Below are positions 47,801 to 60,464 of a DNA stretch of 64,000 nt, in pieces. Positions within the stretch are counted from its first letter, which is position 1. Each line of letters opens with the position of its first letter. Origin of the DNA: Hevea brasiliensis (lineage: Eukaryota; Streptophyta; Magnoliopsida; Malpighiales; Euphorbiaceae); the NCBI RefSeq assembly GCF_030052815.1, contig NC_079499.1, positions 87,893,183 through 87,957,182 of the forward strand. The letters run 5' to 3'. The notes under the pieces were generated by a model that saw only the letters and a program-made list of their open reading frames with translations, did not search any database and was not told the origin of the DNA. A program made the position numbers and the translations under genes.

Positions 47801-47981
47801 TCATTTTACTTGGTTGTATTTTATTTCTAAAATTTTTTCTAAATTTTTCTTATTAATATTTGGGTTAATTATAGTTCCTCACTTTAGTTTAAATATTTTT
47901 TTTGGACGTTCTAGCTGTCTGGACCGATACTGGTCACCAGAATAGTAGAATGTACGGAGTTGCTACAGAGAGGGTGTTACA
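44820..47981 (-). repeat. Chromovirus 3' LTR (3,162 bp)
   Basis: On the + strand TGTGACACCCC ... GAGGGTGTTACA. It is next to the polypurine tract and so is the 3' LTR of the minus-strand element. The + strand frame at 45814-46383 is antisense to the element and reads as hydrophobic, AT-driven sequence without a domain. Confidence 0.92.
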
Positions 47982-47997
47982 ACTCTTCCCCTCTAAT
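47982..47997 (-). other. Polypurine tract of minus-strand chromovirus
   Basis: Reverse complement of ACTCTTCCCCTCTAAT, i.e. ATTAGAGGGGAAGAGT, directly ahead of the 3' LTR. Identical to the tract at 156-169. Confidence 0.8.
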
Positions 47998-48031
47998 TTA
48001 AATTTCGTCCTCGAAATTTACCTGATGCAAT

Positions 48032-51000
48032 TGTAACACCCCTAAGTTCGGTAGTGCGTTCTACTATTCCGGTGACCAGTGTTGTCCGGACAGCTAGAAT
48101 GCCTAGAACTACACTTCGATATGAGTGAGGAGACATTAAATAATGAAATACAAGAAAAGAAAATACAAGAAAAATAAAGGAAAAATAATATTAAAGAAAT
48201 ACAACTAAGTTAAGCGAGCCGAGAACCCTAGCGATGGGTGACCGCACCGGGAAGTCATGGCGTGGACCGTTGACTAGCCCTAGACCGCGAGGAACCCTGG
48301 AAAATATTTTTAGGACTTAAATAGACACCTATTGAAGTACAAATACCATTAGAAATATCAAAGAAAAATTAATTAATTAGTACAAAGAAAAGTGAGAAAT
48401 CGAAAAACGGACAAAACCCGGTGTTACCGAAAAATCGGGAATGCAACCCGAACAGGGGCATTGTGGTCATTTGACACCCCGAGTTGTCTTTTGACCTAAA
48501 TGTACATTAAAAATACATGATATTATATTTGTAAAATGTCATGAAAATTAAAATTGTGGTACATAGTATAAATGATGGAAGTTTGGGGCATAAAAATGAA
48601 AATTGAGAAAGTTTAAATAATTAAACATTAAAATAAATTAAGTGCTCCACTAAGGCAGCTTGGACCACCTATAAAAGACACTTTGGACAGCTGAACATCA
48701 TCTTCAACCTCCAACAAATGAACCAGCCGAATGCATCCCAAAGAAAACTCCATGGCCATTCATGCATGAAGCTCCAATCCTCCATGATCAAGCCCTAGTT
48801 TCTTCAAGAGTCCTTCACTAAAGTTGTTCTATACAACTTGGGCAGTAGATAGGTAGCAAGAAATTTAAGTTTTGGTGAGGTTTTGAAGAATTTCAAAAGT
48901 GGTAAGTATGTATTTTTGATGCTTGCTTCATTAAAGTTTGTGTGGATGTTATGGGTACTTGAATTGTGGAAAGAATTTTGAGGTTTGATGTTTAAAGGGA
49001 GAGCTGTATTTTTGGCAGCCATGGAAACACTTTGAGAACAGCTTATTCTTGCTTCTAAATGGTAGATTAAAAGATTGATTAAATGTATAGGTGTGTAGGA
49101 AATTATTTGGGTGATATATACTTAGTATATGTGGATGTGTATTTGAAATTTGAAGCTTGGAAATTAATGGAGTGTGATGTATGAATTGGCAGCTTGCATT
49201 GTGAACCAAAAAAATGTTATTTCATGGGTTGGTTTATGAAATTACATGGTTGAATTATGGTGCTTGGTATGGCAGATTGTATATGTGTACAAGGGTTTGA
49301 GTTTAGGCATGTAAATGAGCTTGTTATGTAGTTAAATTGTGTGTAACTTGGACTTGGTAAATTCTTTACTTTATGGTGTATGTTGAATGTGATTGTAAGC
49401 TGCCAAAATGATCAACAATATGTGGTAAAATATGTTTAGGTTATGGTACAAACCAGATTGGGTAAGAATGTGTGAATTGGTAAATGCTAAAAGTGAGCTT
49501 TGATGAGTAATAAAGAAAGTGCAATAGGGCAGTATGCATTTTAGGCCTATAACTTTAAGTGTGTGGCTCCAATTGGTATGAGACCAATTGGAGGTGAAAC
49601 TAGGCACAAAATGTGCCAATTTTCATGAAGGAAGCTTGCCAAAATTCTGCTTGCAAGGTAGCTTGAAAAATGATCAAATCCGGATTAAGTGCAATTGAGG
49701 CCTGAAAACTGACCATTTGGGCAGCAGTTAGTGTTTAGGACATAACTCACTCAAAACAGGTCCAATTGACCTGAAATTTTAACCATGAATAGTTAAGACC
49801 CATATCTACAAGTCTTATGAAGACACCAAAGCCCAGAAATGACCATAAGCAAGTCAAACAGCTTGCACAAGTTCGGGTCCAAAAACAGGCCGAACCTAAA
49901 ATGACCTAAAGTGACCTAAAATGACCAATTTTTGTGCAATTTGACCAGCAATAGTAAAATGACCATAACTTGGTCTACATAACTCAGAATGACCTGCAAT
50001 TTTGCCCCGCGTGCAATAAGACATAGATCTACAAGTTTTTAGTTTTGACCGAAACCCGAAAACCGAGGGAACTAGGTCTTCCGACTAGGTCAAACTAGTA
50101 TCCCGGAATCCAGCAAATCGCAAGAAAATGCAGTATACACGGAAATGAATTTGGTAACATATACCAACCCTAAAAGACTATCGAATGTGACATATTAATG
50201 ACATTAAAACCTAAATTACCTAGAATGTACCAAGGGTCAACATAGTAGGTTGACTAAGCGAATAAATGAATTCAGTGAATTAATTATCAAGCATTATCGT
50301 TAGAGACAGTTTAAATGAGTACTGAAACACTTCAAATTGTGTTTCTCAGTTTGCAAAGACTCAGGGAGGGGAAGGAAAAACTGAGTCAGAGCCAAGAGAC
50401 AGTTATCAGAGGTTTGTGCACAATAATTAATTCTTTTGAATTTTTCAATTGGAATAAATTATGATTATTTGTATTGTTTTAAATTGTGTTTGTGCACAAT
50501 AATTTTGACTTCTCATTTTCTACTTAAAAATTTAATTAAACATTATAGTTTTAATTTGTGTCCATGCACAATACTCTTATATTCATTGCTTTTACTAGCA
50601 AATTTATTTGGAGAAATGAGTTATGAATAATTTTTTATTGTTTTGGTTTTGGGAATATTATTTGGAACTTATTGTGTTGCCAACTTTGCAAATGGAAATT
50701 TTGAGATAAAATGTGATTTATGGTTTGTATGAAATATTGTGATTTGAAATTGTTTTGATTCACACTTGGCATGACACTGTTACTATGTTCCTCCTCCATT
50801 TATGGGGTGAGTGTGATATATTCCTCCCTCTTTGACTTATCAGTCTGGGGTGAGTGTGATTATGTTCCTCCCTCTTTGACTTCCCAGTCTGAGGTGAGTG
50901 TGGATGAGTACTCATTATTCAGCTAGCTTCCTCCCTCATTGATTTCGATTATTGGGGTGAGTGTGTCTTGTCGTGGTGTACAACACGGCATGTGTGGAAA

Positions 51001-51945
51001 AAATTGTGTCATGGCCTAAATTATGTTATCGATTGGCAACATTGTATTATTCAGTTATTTGATCGAATTGTGTTATTGATTTGCAAAACGGTATTATTCA
51101 GTTATTTGATCGAATTGTGTTATTGATTTGCAAAACGATATTATTCAGTTATTTGATCGAATTGTGTTATTGATTTGCAAAACGGTATTATTCAATTACT
51201 TGATCAAATTTGTGTTAGGTGAATTTTGTAATTTGTGAAATGGAATTGTGAATCATTTAATTTGTGAACTGTCAATAAACGATTTATATATCGCATTTCA
51301 AATTGATATTGTGCACCACTGAGTAAATTTTACTCAGCGATAGCTTTTCATTCTTTATCGCAGTAGACAGATCGACAGGCGAGTTAGATTAGGCTGCTAG
51401 TACTACATTGAGAGATCATCAGGTATATTGAGTATACCATATTCTGCATTTTATATTGTAATGTATGTTCACTGTATGTATATAGTGTTCTTGGTTTTGA
51501 GCAGTTGTAAATTAAAATTGTACATTAAAGTTGTAAAATAAATTATGAGTTATTTGGACTTGTAAAAATTGTATTATATTTCTTATATCTCAGTCTTTGA
51601 AAAATTATTGTGGATTTGTGTTGAATTATGCTAGAGTTTGAGATTGAGAAAAATATTGAAGTGCTTTTTACAGGTTTTTGAAGAACTGTTTTATCCAAAT
51701 TACGGAGGGCACTCTGCCAAAATTTTTTAACAGAAATTACTAATAGTCTAAATGTGTTAGTTAATTCACCTCAGTTCAAAAAGGTTTTTAACACCTGTAA
51801 ATAGTGCTCACCACTGTAAAAAAAGGGAAGAAAAGTTTTTGAAAATCCCTTGTAGTGTATTTAATGGGTTATCAGTAGGCGAAGTTGGTAATTCATTAGG
51901 TATACTACGGGATCATGTTATGCCTTACAGAGGGGTAGGGTGACA
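48032..51945 (+). mobile_element. Solo LTR nested near chromovirus pol end (3,914 bp)
   Basis: Same family as 33008-37012: TGTAACACCCCTAAG ... GGTAGGGTGACA (two bases of the usual GTGTGACA end are missing). It splits the chromovirus between QQFPQLF at 51946-51970 and the last codons/PPT at 47982-48030. No exact duplication remains: the left flank is TGCAAT and the right flank CACAA, against an expected GATGCAAACAG. It is younger than the host element. Confidence 0.88.
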
Positions 51946-52675
51946 CACAAACAGTTGAGGGAACTGTTGCCTCATCGTCTCTTTACTTTTCCAAGTTGCC
52001 TCTTCGGTGTTGTGGTGCCTCCAAAGCACTTTCACCAGTGGAATCTGCTTATTCCTCAACTCTTTCACTTCCCGAGCTAGGATCCGTATGGGTTCTTCTT
52101 CATATGTCAAATCCGGTTGTACTTCAATTTCTTCCATGGAGATGACATGTGAAGGATCTGAGCGATATCTTCTTAGCATAGATACGTGGAACACATTGTG
52201 GATCTTGTCCAGCTCTGGTGGTAAAGCAGGCCTATAGGCCACTGGACCCACACGTTCAATGATTTCATATGAGCCAATGAACCTAGGGCTTAACTTACCT
52301 TTTCTTCCAAACCTCAGTACCTTCTTCCATGGTGACACCTTGAGGAACACTTTATCGCCAACCGCATATTCTATTTCTTTTCGCTTCAAGTCGGCATAGG
52401 ATTTCTGTCTGTCTGAGGCAACCTTCAGATTGGCTTTGATTAATTTTACTTTCTCCTCAGTCTGTTTCACTGTGTCCAGCCCTACCGGATTTGTCTTCGC
52501 CCAATTCAGTCCAAGACTGCTGAGTTCTACATTTCCTCCCATACAGTGCTTCATACGGGGCCATTTGGATACTAGCTTAGTAGCTATTGTTGTATGCAAA
52601 TTCTGCCAGTGGGAGGTATCTATTCCAACTTCCCTCAAACTCAATGACACAACTCCTCAGCATATCCTCAAGGAC
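51946..52675 (-). pseudogene. pol: Integrase C terminus and chromodomain (exon 2)
   Basis: Minus strand from 52675, just after the intron. It starts [20 protein letters not shown] and [12 protein letters not shown], has a TAA at 52579-52577 (from CAA), then MAPYEALYGRKC. A one-base shift near 52490 moves to the frame TEEKVKLIKANLKVASDRQ, SPWKKVLRFGRKGKLSPRF and GSYEIIERVGPVAYRPALPP. HNVFHVSMLRRYRSD and the KELRNKQIPLVKVLWRHH/EEATWKSKE end form the chromodomain-type tail of Tekay/Del integrases. The reading continues across the nested LTR to the final codons at 48030-47999. Confidence 0.85.
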
Positions 52676-52749
52676 CTGACATATATTTCATGTTATTATT
52701 ATCATTTTAGTTTAATATTTGTATTAATTCAATTGGTTCAATTGTTTAC
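52676..52749 (-). other. 74 nt intron inside chromovirus integrase
   Basis: Minus strand donor ATCCAG|GTAAACAATTG at 52749, acceptor ATATATGTCAG|GTCCTTGAGG at 52676. The insert is AT-rich (~75% or more), contains several stops and is not a multiple of three. Removing it joins GQSERVIQ to VLEDML in phase 0, the usual uninterrupted gypsy integrase sequence. It lies four codons after the third catalytic residue. Confidence 0.75.
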
Positions 52750-53826
52750 CTGGATTACTCTTTCTGATTGCCCATCCGTCTGAGGATGGAAAGCTGTGCT
52801 GAAGTGGAGTTGTGTACCCAAGGACTCATGCAACTTCTTCCAAAATCTCGATGTAAACCTTGGGTCTCGATCAAATATGATGGAAAGTGGAATTTCATGC
52901 AATCTAACTATCTCACTGATATACAATTCTGCTAATTTCTCTAGTGAGTAGTCAGTCCTAACTGGCAGAAAGTGTGCTGACTTCGTCAATCTATCCACTA
53001 TCACCCATACTACATCACGTTTCTTCTGGGTGAGAGGTAGACCACTTACAAAATCCATGGTGACCCGATCCCATTTCCATTCAGGTATGCGTATAGGCTG
53101 TAGCAAACCTGATGGAACTTGATGTTCTGCCTTGACTTACTGACATGTCAAGCATTTAGTCACATAGTCAGCTATGTCCTTCTTCATACCAGGCCACTAA
53201 TACTGAAGCTTTAGATCATGATACATCTTTGTACTTCCTGGGTGCATAGCATAAATACTGGCATGTGCCTCTTTCAGAATACTAGCTTTCAATTCCCCAT
53301 TATCTGGTACACATACTCTTCCTTTGTAGTAGAGACACCCATCTGCTTTCACCTCATAGTCAGTTGCTTTTCCCTCTGAGATTTTGCTCATAATAGCCAT
53401 TAACTTTTCATCTGCCTTTTGCCTATTTAAAATCTGCTGTAACAGGTTTGGCATCACTTGCAACTCAGCCAAAATAGCTCCATCTCGAACCAAAGATAGA
53501 CGGGCATTCAATGATCTCAAAGCTGTGATGGATTTTCTGCTCAAAGCATCAGCAACTACATTTGCCTTCCCAGGATGGTAGTCAATTACACAATCATAGT
53601 CCTTCAGGAACTCAATCCATCGTCTCTGTCTAAGGTTGAGCTCCTTCTGGGTTGGCAAGTATTTCAGGCTTTTGTGGTCCGTGTAAATGTAGCACTTTTC
53701 ACCATACAAGTAATACCTCCATATCTTTTGTGTGAAGATAATTGCTGCAATCTCTAGATCATGGGTAGGGTAATTCTGCTCATGTGGCCTTAGCTGCCTG
53801 GAAGCATAAGCGATCACCTTTCCCTC
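52750..53826 (-). pseudogene. pol: RNase H - integrase core (exon 1 end)
   Basis: One frame continuing from the RT segment after the TAA at 53829-53827. RNase [24 protein letters not shown] is split around ordinary residues ([17 protein letters not shown]), with [12 protein letters not shown] and [15 protein letters not shown]. Integrase finger: HAS ... [12 protein letters not shown], then stops at 53199-53197 (TGG to TAG) and 53139-53137 (CAA to TAA) around KKDIADYVTKCLTCQ. Core: Asp in WVIVDRLTKSAHF, Asp in IIFDRDPRFTS and Glu in TDGQSERVIQ. No frameshift in this part. Confidence 0.88.
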
Positions 53827-55701
53827 TTACATCAATACACACCCTAACCCATTATGAGAGGCATCACTGTAGACCACAAAGTCCTTTCCCGACACTGGCT
53901 GTGTTAATACTGGTGCCTCAGTTAACATAGCCTTCAACTTCTCAAAACTGGTTTGACACTTGTCATTCCAGTCAAATCTGACATTCTTGTGTAACAACTT
54001 GGTCATTGGAGCAGCTATTAAGGAAAATCCCTTCACAAATCTTCTGTAATACCCAGCTAGCCCCAAGAAACTCCTGACCTCAGTTGTATTCCTGGGAGGC
54101 TTCCATTCCATCACTGCTTCTATTTTCTTGGGATCCACTCTAATCCCATCAGCTGACACTATGTGTCCAAGGAATGCAATTTCATTTAACCAGAAGTCAC
54201 ACTTGGACAACTTAGCATACAGCTTCTTTTCTCTCAGGGTTTGCAGAACAATCCTCAAATGCTCATCATGTTCTTCACTGGTCTTGGAATACACCAAAAT
54301 ATCATCAATAAAGACCACTATGAACCGATCTAAGTGTGGATGGAAGATACGGTTCATAAGGTCCATGAATGCCGCTGGTGCATTTGTTAGGCCAAAGGGC
54401 ATCACCAGAAACTCATAATGCCCATACCGAGTCCTGAATGCAGTCTTTGGCACATCTACATCCCTCACCCTCAACTGATGATATCCCGATTTGAGATCAA
54501 TTTTTGAAAATACTCCTGCTCCCTTCAACTGATCAAACAGATCATTAATTCTAGGCAACGGATATTTGTTCTTCACAGTCACTTTATTCAACTGCCGATA
54601 ATCGATGCATAACCTCAAAGTCCCATCCTTCTTTTTCACAAATAGCACTGGAGCTCCCCATGGTGACACACTGGGGAGTATGAACCCCTTATCAAGCAAC
54701 TCTTGCAACTGAGTTTTCAACTCCCTCTCAGTGGGTGCCATCCTATAAGGAGCAATGGAAATGGGTGCTGTACCCGGCAGTGTCTTAATAACAAATTCAA
54801 CTTCCCTTTCTGGTGGCAAACCAGGAAATTCTTCAGGAAACACATCTGGGAAGTCCTTTACTGTGGATAAGTCACACAGATCTGGCTTAGCCTGCCTAGT
54901 ATCCACCACATGTGCTAAGTAGGCTTCACAGCCTTTTCTCATCAGTTTTCTTGTAGCTATGGCTGAGATGACATTGGACAAGAAATCTGTCCTTTCTCCC
55001 ACAACTGTGATCTCATTACCCCTAGGAGTTTTCAAAGAAATCCTCTTCAGTTTACAATCAACTATTGCCTGATGACGTGACAACCAGTCCATTCCCAAAA
55101 TCACGTCAAACTCATGGAAAGGCAACTTAATCAGGTCTGCCAAGAATTCATACCCCTGAATCCTTAACGAGCAACCCTTGTATACTTTGTTCACCACTAC
55201 ACTGTGGCCCAATGGATTAGTGACCAGAATGTCTTGGTCACTCTCCCTTACTAATATCCCCCTTTCTATAGGTAAGTTGATGCAGATGTATGAATGAGTG
55301 GATCCTGGATCCACCAATGCATGCACAGATGTATTGTAGAGGGAGAACATACCCCTGATGACGTCCGAGGCATCTTGCTCCTCTTGAGCTCTCATGGCAT
55401 AGGCTCTGGCAGGTGGTCTGCTCGCAGGCCTCTCTGCTGGCTCAGATGCAGGCCTCTGTGATGGTCCCACTGCCTCAGATTTTCTAGATTTCCTACCCCT
55501 TTGTGGTGCAGGAGTAGGTCTGTCTGCTTGTGTTGGAGCAGCTGTAGTAGTTCTGCGTGGACAGTTCCTCAACTGATGCTCTGTTGACCCACACCTTAGC
55601 GAGCACCGCCACTCTCCAACACTCCCCTTATGCCACTTCAGCAATGTGGACATGCAGAAGTTCCCGGGCTGGTCCTCAACCTCATCCCCGAGAGCCGCCA
55701 C
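53827..55701 (-). CDS. pol: Chromovirus protease - reverse transcriptase segment
   Basis: Open for 624 codons on the minus strand, ending at TAA 53829-53827 (CAA to TAA within CVLM-EGK). It starts inside the gag zinc-knuckle region ([15 protein letters not shown] near residue 36). Protease: active site DPG in [12 protein letters not shown] (~131) and [15 protein letters not shown] (~202). [22 protein letters not shown] (~356), [13 protein letters not shown] (~398), [12 protein letters not shown] (~434) and catalytic FIDD in [12 protein letters not shown] (~464), where YIDD is more usual. [12 protein letters not shown] starts the connection to RNase H ([10 protein letters not shown] ~613). It is the best-preserved coding stretch in the window. 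The true start of the polyprotein is upstream in gag, so the first codon here is only the edge of the open frame. Confidence 0.9.
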   Translation of the reverse strand: MAALGDEVEDQPGNFCMSTLLKWHKGSVGEWRCSLRCGSTEHQLRNCPRRTTTAAPTQADRPTPAPQRGRKSRKSEAVGPSQRPASEPAERPASRPPARAYAMRAQEEQDASDVIRGMFSLYNTSVHALVDPGSTHSYICINLPIERGILVRESDQDILVTNPLGHSVVVNKVYKGCSLRIQGYEFLADLIKLPFHEFDVILGMDWLSRHQAIVDCKLKRISLKTPRGNEITVVGERTDFLSNVISAIATRKLMRKGCEAYLAHVVDTRQAKPDLCDLSTVKDFPDVFPEEFPGLPPEREVEFVIKTLPGTAPISIAPYRMAPTERELKTQLQELLDKGFILPSVSPWGAPVLFVKKKDGTLRLCIDYRQLNKVTVKNKYPLPRINDLFDQLKGAGVFSKIDLKSGYHQLRVRDVDVPKTAFRTRYGHYEFLVMPFGLTNAPAAFMDLMNRIFHPHLDRFIVVFIDDILVYSKTSEEHDEHLRIVLQTLREKKLYAKLSKCDFWLNEIAFLGHIVSADGIRVDPKKIEAVMEWKPPRNTTEVRSFLGLAGYYRRFVKGFSLIAAPMTKLLHKNVRFDWNDKCQTSFEKLKAMLTEAPVLTQPVSGKDFVVYSDASHNGLGCVLM

Positions 55702-56612
55702 CGATGGTGTGGGTGACCTCTCCTAGGGGTAACCGTGGCACAGGCCCCGAGACCGACTCGACTTTGTGGTTGACTGAACTGCGTGCGGTGTGGACCCTTG
55801 AACTTCTTCCCAGATGCAGGAGATGAACTAGACTGACCTGGGCCCCTCTTCTGCTGTCTCTCTCTTCTGGTCTGCTCACTTATTCTTACTTTTTCAACTT
55901 TTATTACAGCTTCCACTAACTTGGTGAAGTCGGTGATTCCCAAGGCAGTGATCATGATCTTTATATTGTCATTTAATCCCTCTTCAAATCTCTTACACCT
56001 TTCGGCCTCATTAGGGACTATCTCTCTTCCGTAGCGGCTCAATCTGACGAATTCCTTTTCATACTCGGCTACCGTTAGCTGTCTCTACCTCAGGTTAATG
56101 AACTCTCTTCTTCTCTCTTCTAGGTATACACTACCCACATATTTCTTCTTGAATTCGGAGAGGAAGAAGTCCCAAGTTATTACTTCTGGCTGCACTTCAC
56201 TGGACACTGTATCCCACCATTCATATGCGTCATCTTGCAACAAAGATACAGCAGCTTCTAGATTTTGCTCTGGAGTGTGGTGGAGTTGTTTTAAAACCCT
56301 GCCTGTTCCGTTCAACCAATTTTCGGCTGCAACAGAATCATCTTCTCTCTTGCCAAAGAAGTCCACTGCTCCAAATTTTCTCAATTTTTCCAGGAGTAAT
56401 TTTGGTTGTGGAGGTGGTGGTGGTGGTGGTGGCATTACCCTAGCCATTTGTTTGAAGAATTCGGCCATTTGCTGGAACACGGCCTGTGGAGGTTGAGCAG
56501 GCTCTGATGGAGCAGGTGGAGCAGGTTCTCCCCTACCCCCAGTCTCAGCTACTGCAGGTGGAGCATGACTTTCCACTTCCTCCTCAACTGCCCTCTGAGA
56601 TGAAGGGTCCAT
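55560..56612 (-). pseudogene. gag: Chromovirus gag
   Basis: ATG at 56612 (MDPSSQRAVEEEV). An acidic/Pro-rich N terminus and a PPPPPPPPQP run lead to the capsid-like core: DDSVAAENWLNG, AVSLLQDDAYEWWDTV, TWDFFLSEFKKKYVGSVYLE, EERRREFINLR. A TAG at 56087-56085 (from CAG) interrupts it; the same frame resumes RQLTVAEYEKEFVRLSRYG. Near 55740-55650 the frame shifts, and the nucleocapsid zinc knuckles are divided between two frames (CPHC in one, [13 protein letters not shown] in the other). The leader from the primer site to the ATG is only ~100 bp. Confidence 0.85.
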
Positions 56613-56714
56613 ATCCTATTTAACAAAGACAACAGATCTGCATTAGTGTCACCTCGACTCTTACAAATGCAATGCATGGTATGGACTCAATCTAGGCCCA
56701 GAAACGCCTAAATC

Positions 56715-56728
56715 GTGCTCTGATACCA
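56715..56728 (-). other. Primer-binding site of minus-strand chromovirus
   Basis: Reverse complement reads TGGTATCAGAGCAC, five bases inside the 5' LTR border. tRNA-Met type, identical to 3267-3280. Confidence 0.9.
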
Positions 56729-56733
56729 CTAAA

Positions 56734-59700
56734 TGTGACACCCCTTACCCATTTACAGTATATCCGAGTAAGATATGTCACACGGTGTACCGGAACACTC
56801 TATTTTATCTTAATCATTTTTATTCTTCCTTAATTAATTTTTATCATAGTTTTGAATATAACTTATGAAATATAATTCATTTAAGTCATTTATTGAAATT
56901 ATAATTTATTTGAGGTTCTGAAAATTTTATAGAAAATCCAGTGATCTGGCTAAAAATGGAGAAAACGGTTCTTCGGAACCTGTTAAAAACACTTCCAATA
57001 ATCATTTCCAACAATCCCAACTCCATTTCATCAACAAAATCTCAATATGTTTTTCAACAACATTTCCATTTCTCAATCATTCATCTCATGTAATAATCAT
57101 GTAAAAGTCTTAAATAAATATTCACTTTTCCATTCACAAACACAATTTCCATTATTTACATGAACATCAAAATACATTACATAAGTTTCAATTACACAAA
57201 AGAAAATAAAAGTTAGTTACAAAATACCAAAATGAAACCTAGTGTCCTACCAATGCACTGAAGATGGTGAGGTGACACGGACACTATGCAGAGCTGCAGG
57301 AGGTCTCACCCAGTCTGTGGTCTACTGGGCTCTCGGTCAGTATCTCCAGAACCTACGCGTGATAAAAGCAACGCGCTAAGCAATAATGCTTAGTGGTGCC
57401 AATAATAAAATACAAAGAAATAACAAAAAATAAATATGCAGTGAATGTATCGATGTCTTATTGCAAATAAATTTTCAATGAGTATTTGTAATCTTACTTA
57501 TTGTGTACTTGTTATATTCATTATTTCGTTAAATTTATCCACTTTCATTTTTGGTTGCCCAAGTAACCTATACTGGACGACTGGACTGGATAAACGGGTA
57601 AACTGGCACTGGGTATCTAGTACCTCGGGCGTCACACCATCAGTCACATATGCATCTCCCGGTGTGCAACAGAACAGCTAATAAGCTGTAATAACAATAG
57701 GCATAAGGCCAAATATCAACACAATGTCAGAATGGCTAAAAGCCATGAAATCACAGAATAGCATAATGCCATGTGCAGGACTGCTAACTGAACCCTATTG
57801 GCATGCCAAACTATCCAAACCAATCTTGTTAGGTATACTAGGGCATTTGATACTTTTGAATTTTACAATTTTTGAATTTCAAGTTTTGGTGTTACTATTC
57901 CCTTCATTAGTCAACAAAAATATTGACTTTTGCATAGAAAATAGGTACATTGGTTTTAACACTCCCAACATACCACATTTTACATTCAAAATTTGTTGGT
58001 ATTGGTTAACAATACCATTTCTAAGCTTAAAATTAATGGAGCAGAATTTTCAGTTTTCATACCCTATCTTTACTGTTCCATTAGTTGCTGTTGCAGTGGG
58101 AATTTGGAATAATGATAAACATGAAAGTTGTTCCTTATTTTGTCTAGTTGAATTTCTTTTTTTGAATCACTCCATTTGGAGTTTTGTAGCTCAAGTTATG
58201 GTCCAAAAACAACAACTGGCCGGATTGAAAATTTTCAGGGCTGACCATACCTACAGTGCAGTGAACAGTGACTGCAACTCAATTGTTGGATAGGTTCTGG
58301 CCATAATTTGGGGTAGGTTTCTTCATGAAAGTTGTTTCTCTATATCTTAGCTTGTTTCTGGAAAACTTTCAGGTCAATTGGGCCATTCTACAATGAGTTA
58401 TGGCCAAATGAACAATCACTGTTCATTTGGTCATTCTGCAGAAACTGGTTGCAGGATACCCAGATTGGGGCAAGTTTTTGGTCCACTTGGTTTGGTCTTA
58501 TGGGCATGGTTTCTTCACCAACGTTGTGCCATTGTGTGTCTAGTTTCATGTCCAATTGGCCAAACACCAATTGAACTTACACAGCCCAAGTTAGGGCTGT
58601 CCAAACAAGCTGGACTCACAGCCACCCTGCAAGTCTCACTAGGCAGCATACCAAATCAGTTTTCTAATGCTACAATTCACTCCAAGTTATGGTCAAATTA
58701 CCTCAAATGGTCACTAATTGACCATTAAAACTTTAGTTTATGTCCATTTTCATCCACCACCAAAATTAAATTTCAAAACCCTAACCCTAATTGTCCAAGC
58801 CTCCAATTCATGCATCTTACTCCTAATTTGCTATACTAATCATATAATTTATAAGAGGGGCAGCTAATATGTCACTTTAACCAAAGAATTCTCCTAACTC
58901 TAACTCATGTCAAGGCTGCCAAAATTTCATGAAATATAACCATGCTTCATTAATTCAATTTTTATCAAATTTTCAACTTAACTTAACTCAAATTCATGAT
59001 TAGAAAGGTATAAAAGCAAAGTATATGGCACTAACCTTAGTAGGGCAGAATTTTCTCTTGTTAATTCTTCACTTTCTTTGGCTTTCTTAGCAGCCAAACA
59101 CTTGCTTAAGATGTAGAGACAAATTTTATTGAAGTGGACTTAGGGTTTTAAGTGAGATTTGGGTGGGTTATAAAGCTTTGGTAAGCTTTCAATGGTGGAA
59201 TGGTTATAGAGTTTGAGGGATACGGGAAGGTGATGGGCTGCTGGATTTTTATGAGTTTTTTGCTGTATTCTATCCACATTTTATTAGTTAATTTAAGTGT
59301 TGATTAAATATGATTGGTGGGTAAGTGTTTAATGACATCATATGATGTCATAATTGGTATTTTCTTTCTTTTTTTTTTCTTCTCTTCTCTACTCATTTTT
59401 AATTTAATTTTTAGCATTATTTATTCACATTTTATATTATAATAATTATTTACTTAACTGGACAAGTTGGCCAAAAATCACCTCTGAAGGCGAAATGACC
59501 AAAATGCCCTCCGTTTGGCTCAACGGGCCAAAATTGTCTGTACTAATTGAAAATTTTTTCTAAATATTTTCTTGGAATTCTAATGCCATAGGAACCTCAA
59601 TGAACCTTCTCTGGAGTCCCAAAAATTATTTTATGAATTTTCTCTCGAGTTTAGGGCTCCTAATTGCGAGAACCGCAACTTCCCACTGGGTTACCCATCG

Positions 59701-59894
59701 CTTGGGCATCGACTCATTTTACTTGGTTGTATTTTATTTCTAAAATTTTTTCTAAATTTTTCTTATTAATATTTGAGTTAATTATGGTTCCTCACTTTAG
59801 TTTAAATATTTTTTTCGGACGTTCTAGCTGTCTGGATCGACACTGGTCACCGGAACAGAAGAATATACGGAGTTGCTACAGGGAGGGTGTTACA
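56734..59894 (-). repeat. Chromovirus 5' LTR (3,161 bp)
   Basis: Paired with 44820-47981; differences are scattered substitutions and a few short indels (for example around 56940-56960). It is followed by target duplication ACTAG and then the array. Confidence 0.93.
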
Positions 59895-60464
59895 ACTAGA
59901 GCTTGCAATAATAACAGCCTGTAAGGCATTTAAAACATGGTATGGAAGTGAAACCATTTATGACCCAGTTCATACTAATGTAATAGGCTTGTAATATGAT
60001 GTTGCGTTATGCTTTAGGACTATAAGTATCATTTGTATGTAAGATTTTTGTAAGTTAATTAAATCAAGAATATTAATAGGCAAAAAGTCCACATAAGCAC
60101 TCATATTTTCAATAGAGGATCAAATAAGCCTAAAATTAAGTTTTGAGCAAAAAAAAAATCCTTATACTTTTTAATAAGGCTAAATAAGTCTAAATCTAAT
60201 AAAATATTATTTTTTAATAATAAAATATTATTTTTTATTAAATATCCTCAAGTGGGCCAAGTGGTACACTTAACCGGAGTACCGAAGCTTGCAGTAATAA
60301 CAATCTACAAGGCATTTGAGGTATGCTATGGAAGTAAAACCTTCTATAACCAAGTTCATACTAATGGAATAGGCTTGTAATCTGATATTGCGTTATGCTT
60401 TAGGCCCAAGAGTATCTTTTGTTTTCAAGGATTCTGTAAGTTAATGCAATAAAGAATATTTCAT

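Larger units (their letters stand above)
44820..59894 (-). mobile_element. Complete Tekay/Del-type chromovirus with nested LTR
   Basis: Minus-strand element bounded by two LTRs (3,162 and 3,161 bp) and the exact 5 bp duplication ACTAG (44815-44819, 59895-59899). Without the nested solo LTR it is ~11.2 kb. Order in its own direction: LTR 59894-56734, PBS, gag, protease-RT, RNase H, integrase with an intron, chromodomain-type C terminus, nested LTR, PPT, LTR 47981-44820. All genes have stops or frameshifts. The LTRs look ~97-98% alike by eye, so insertion is neither brand-new nor very old. Confidence 0.93.
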
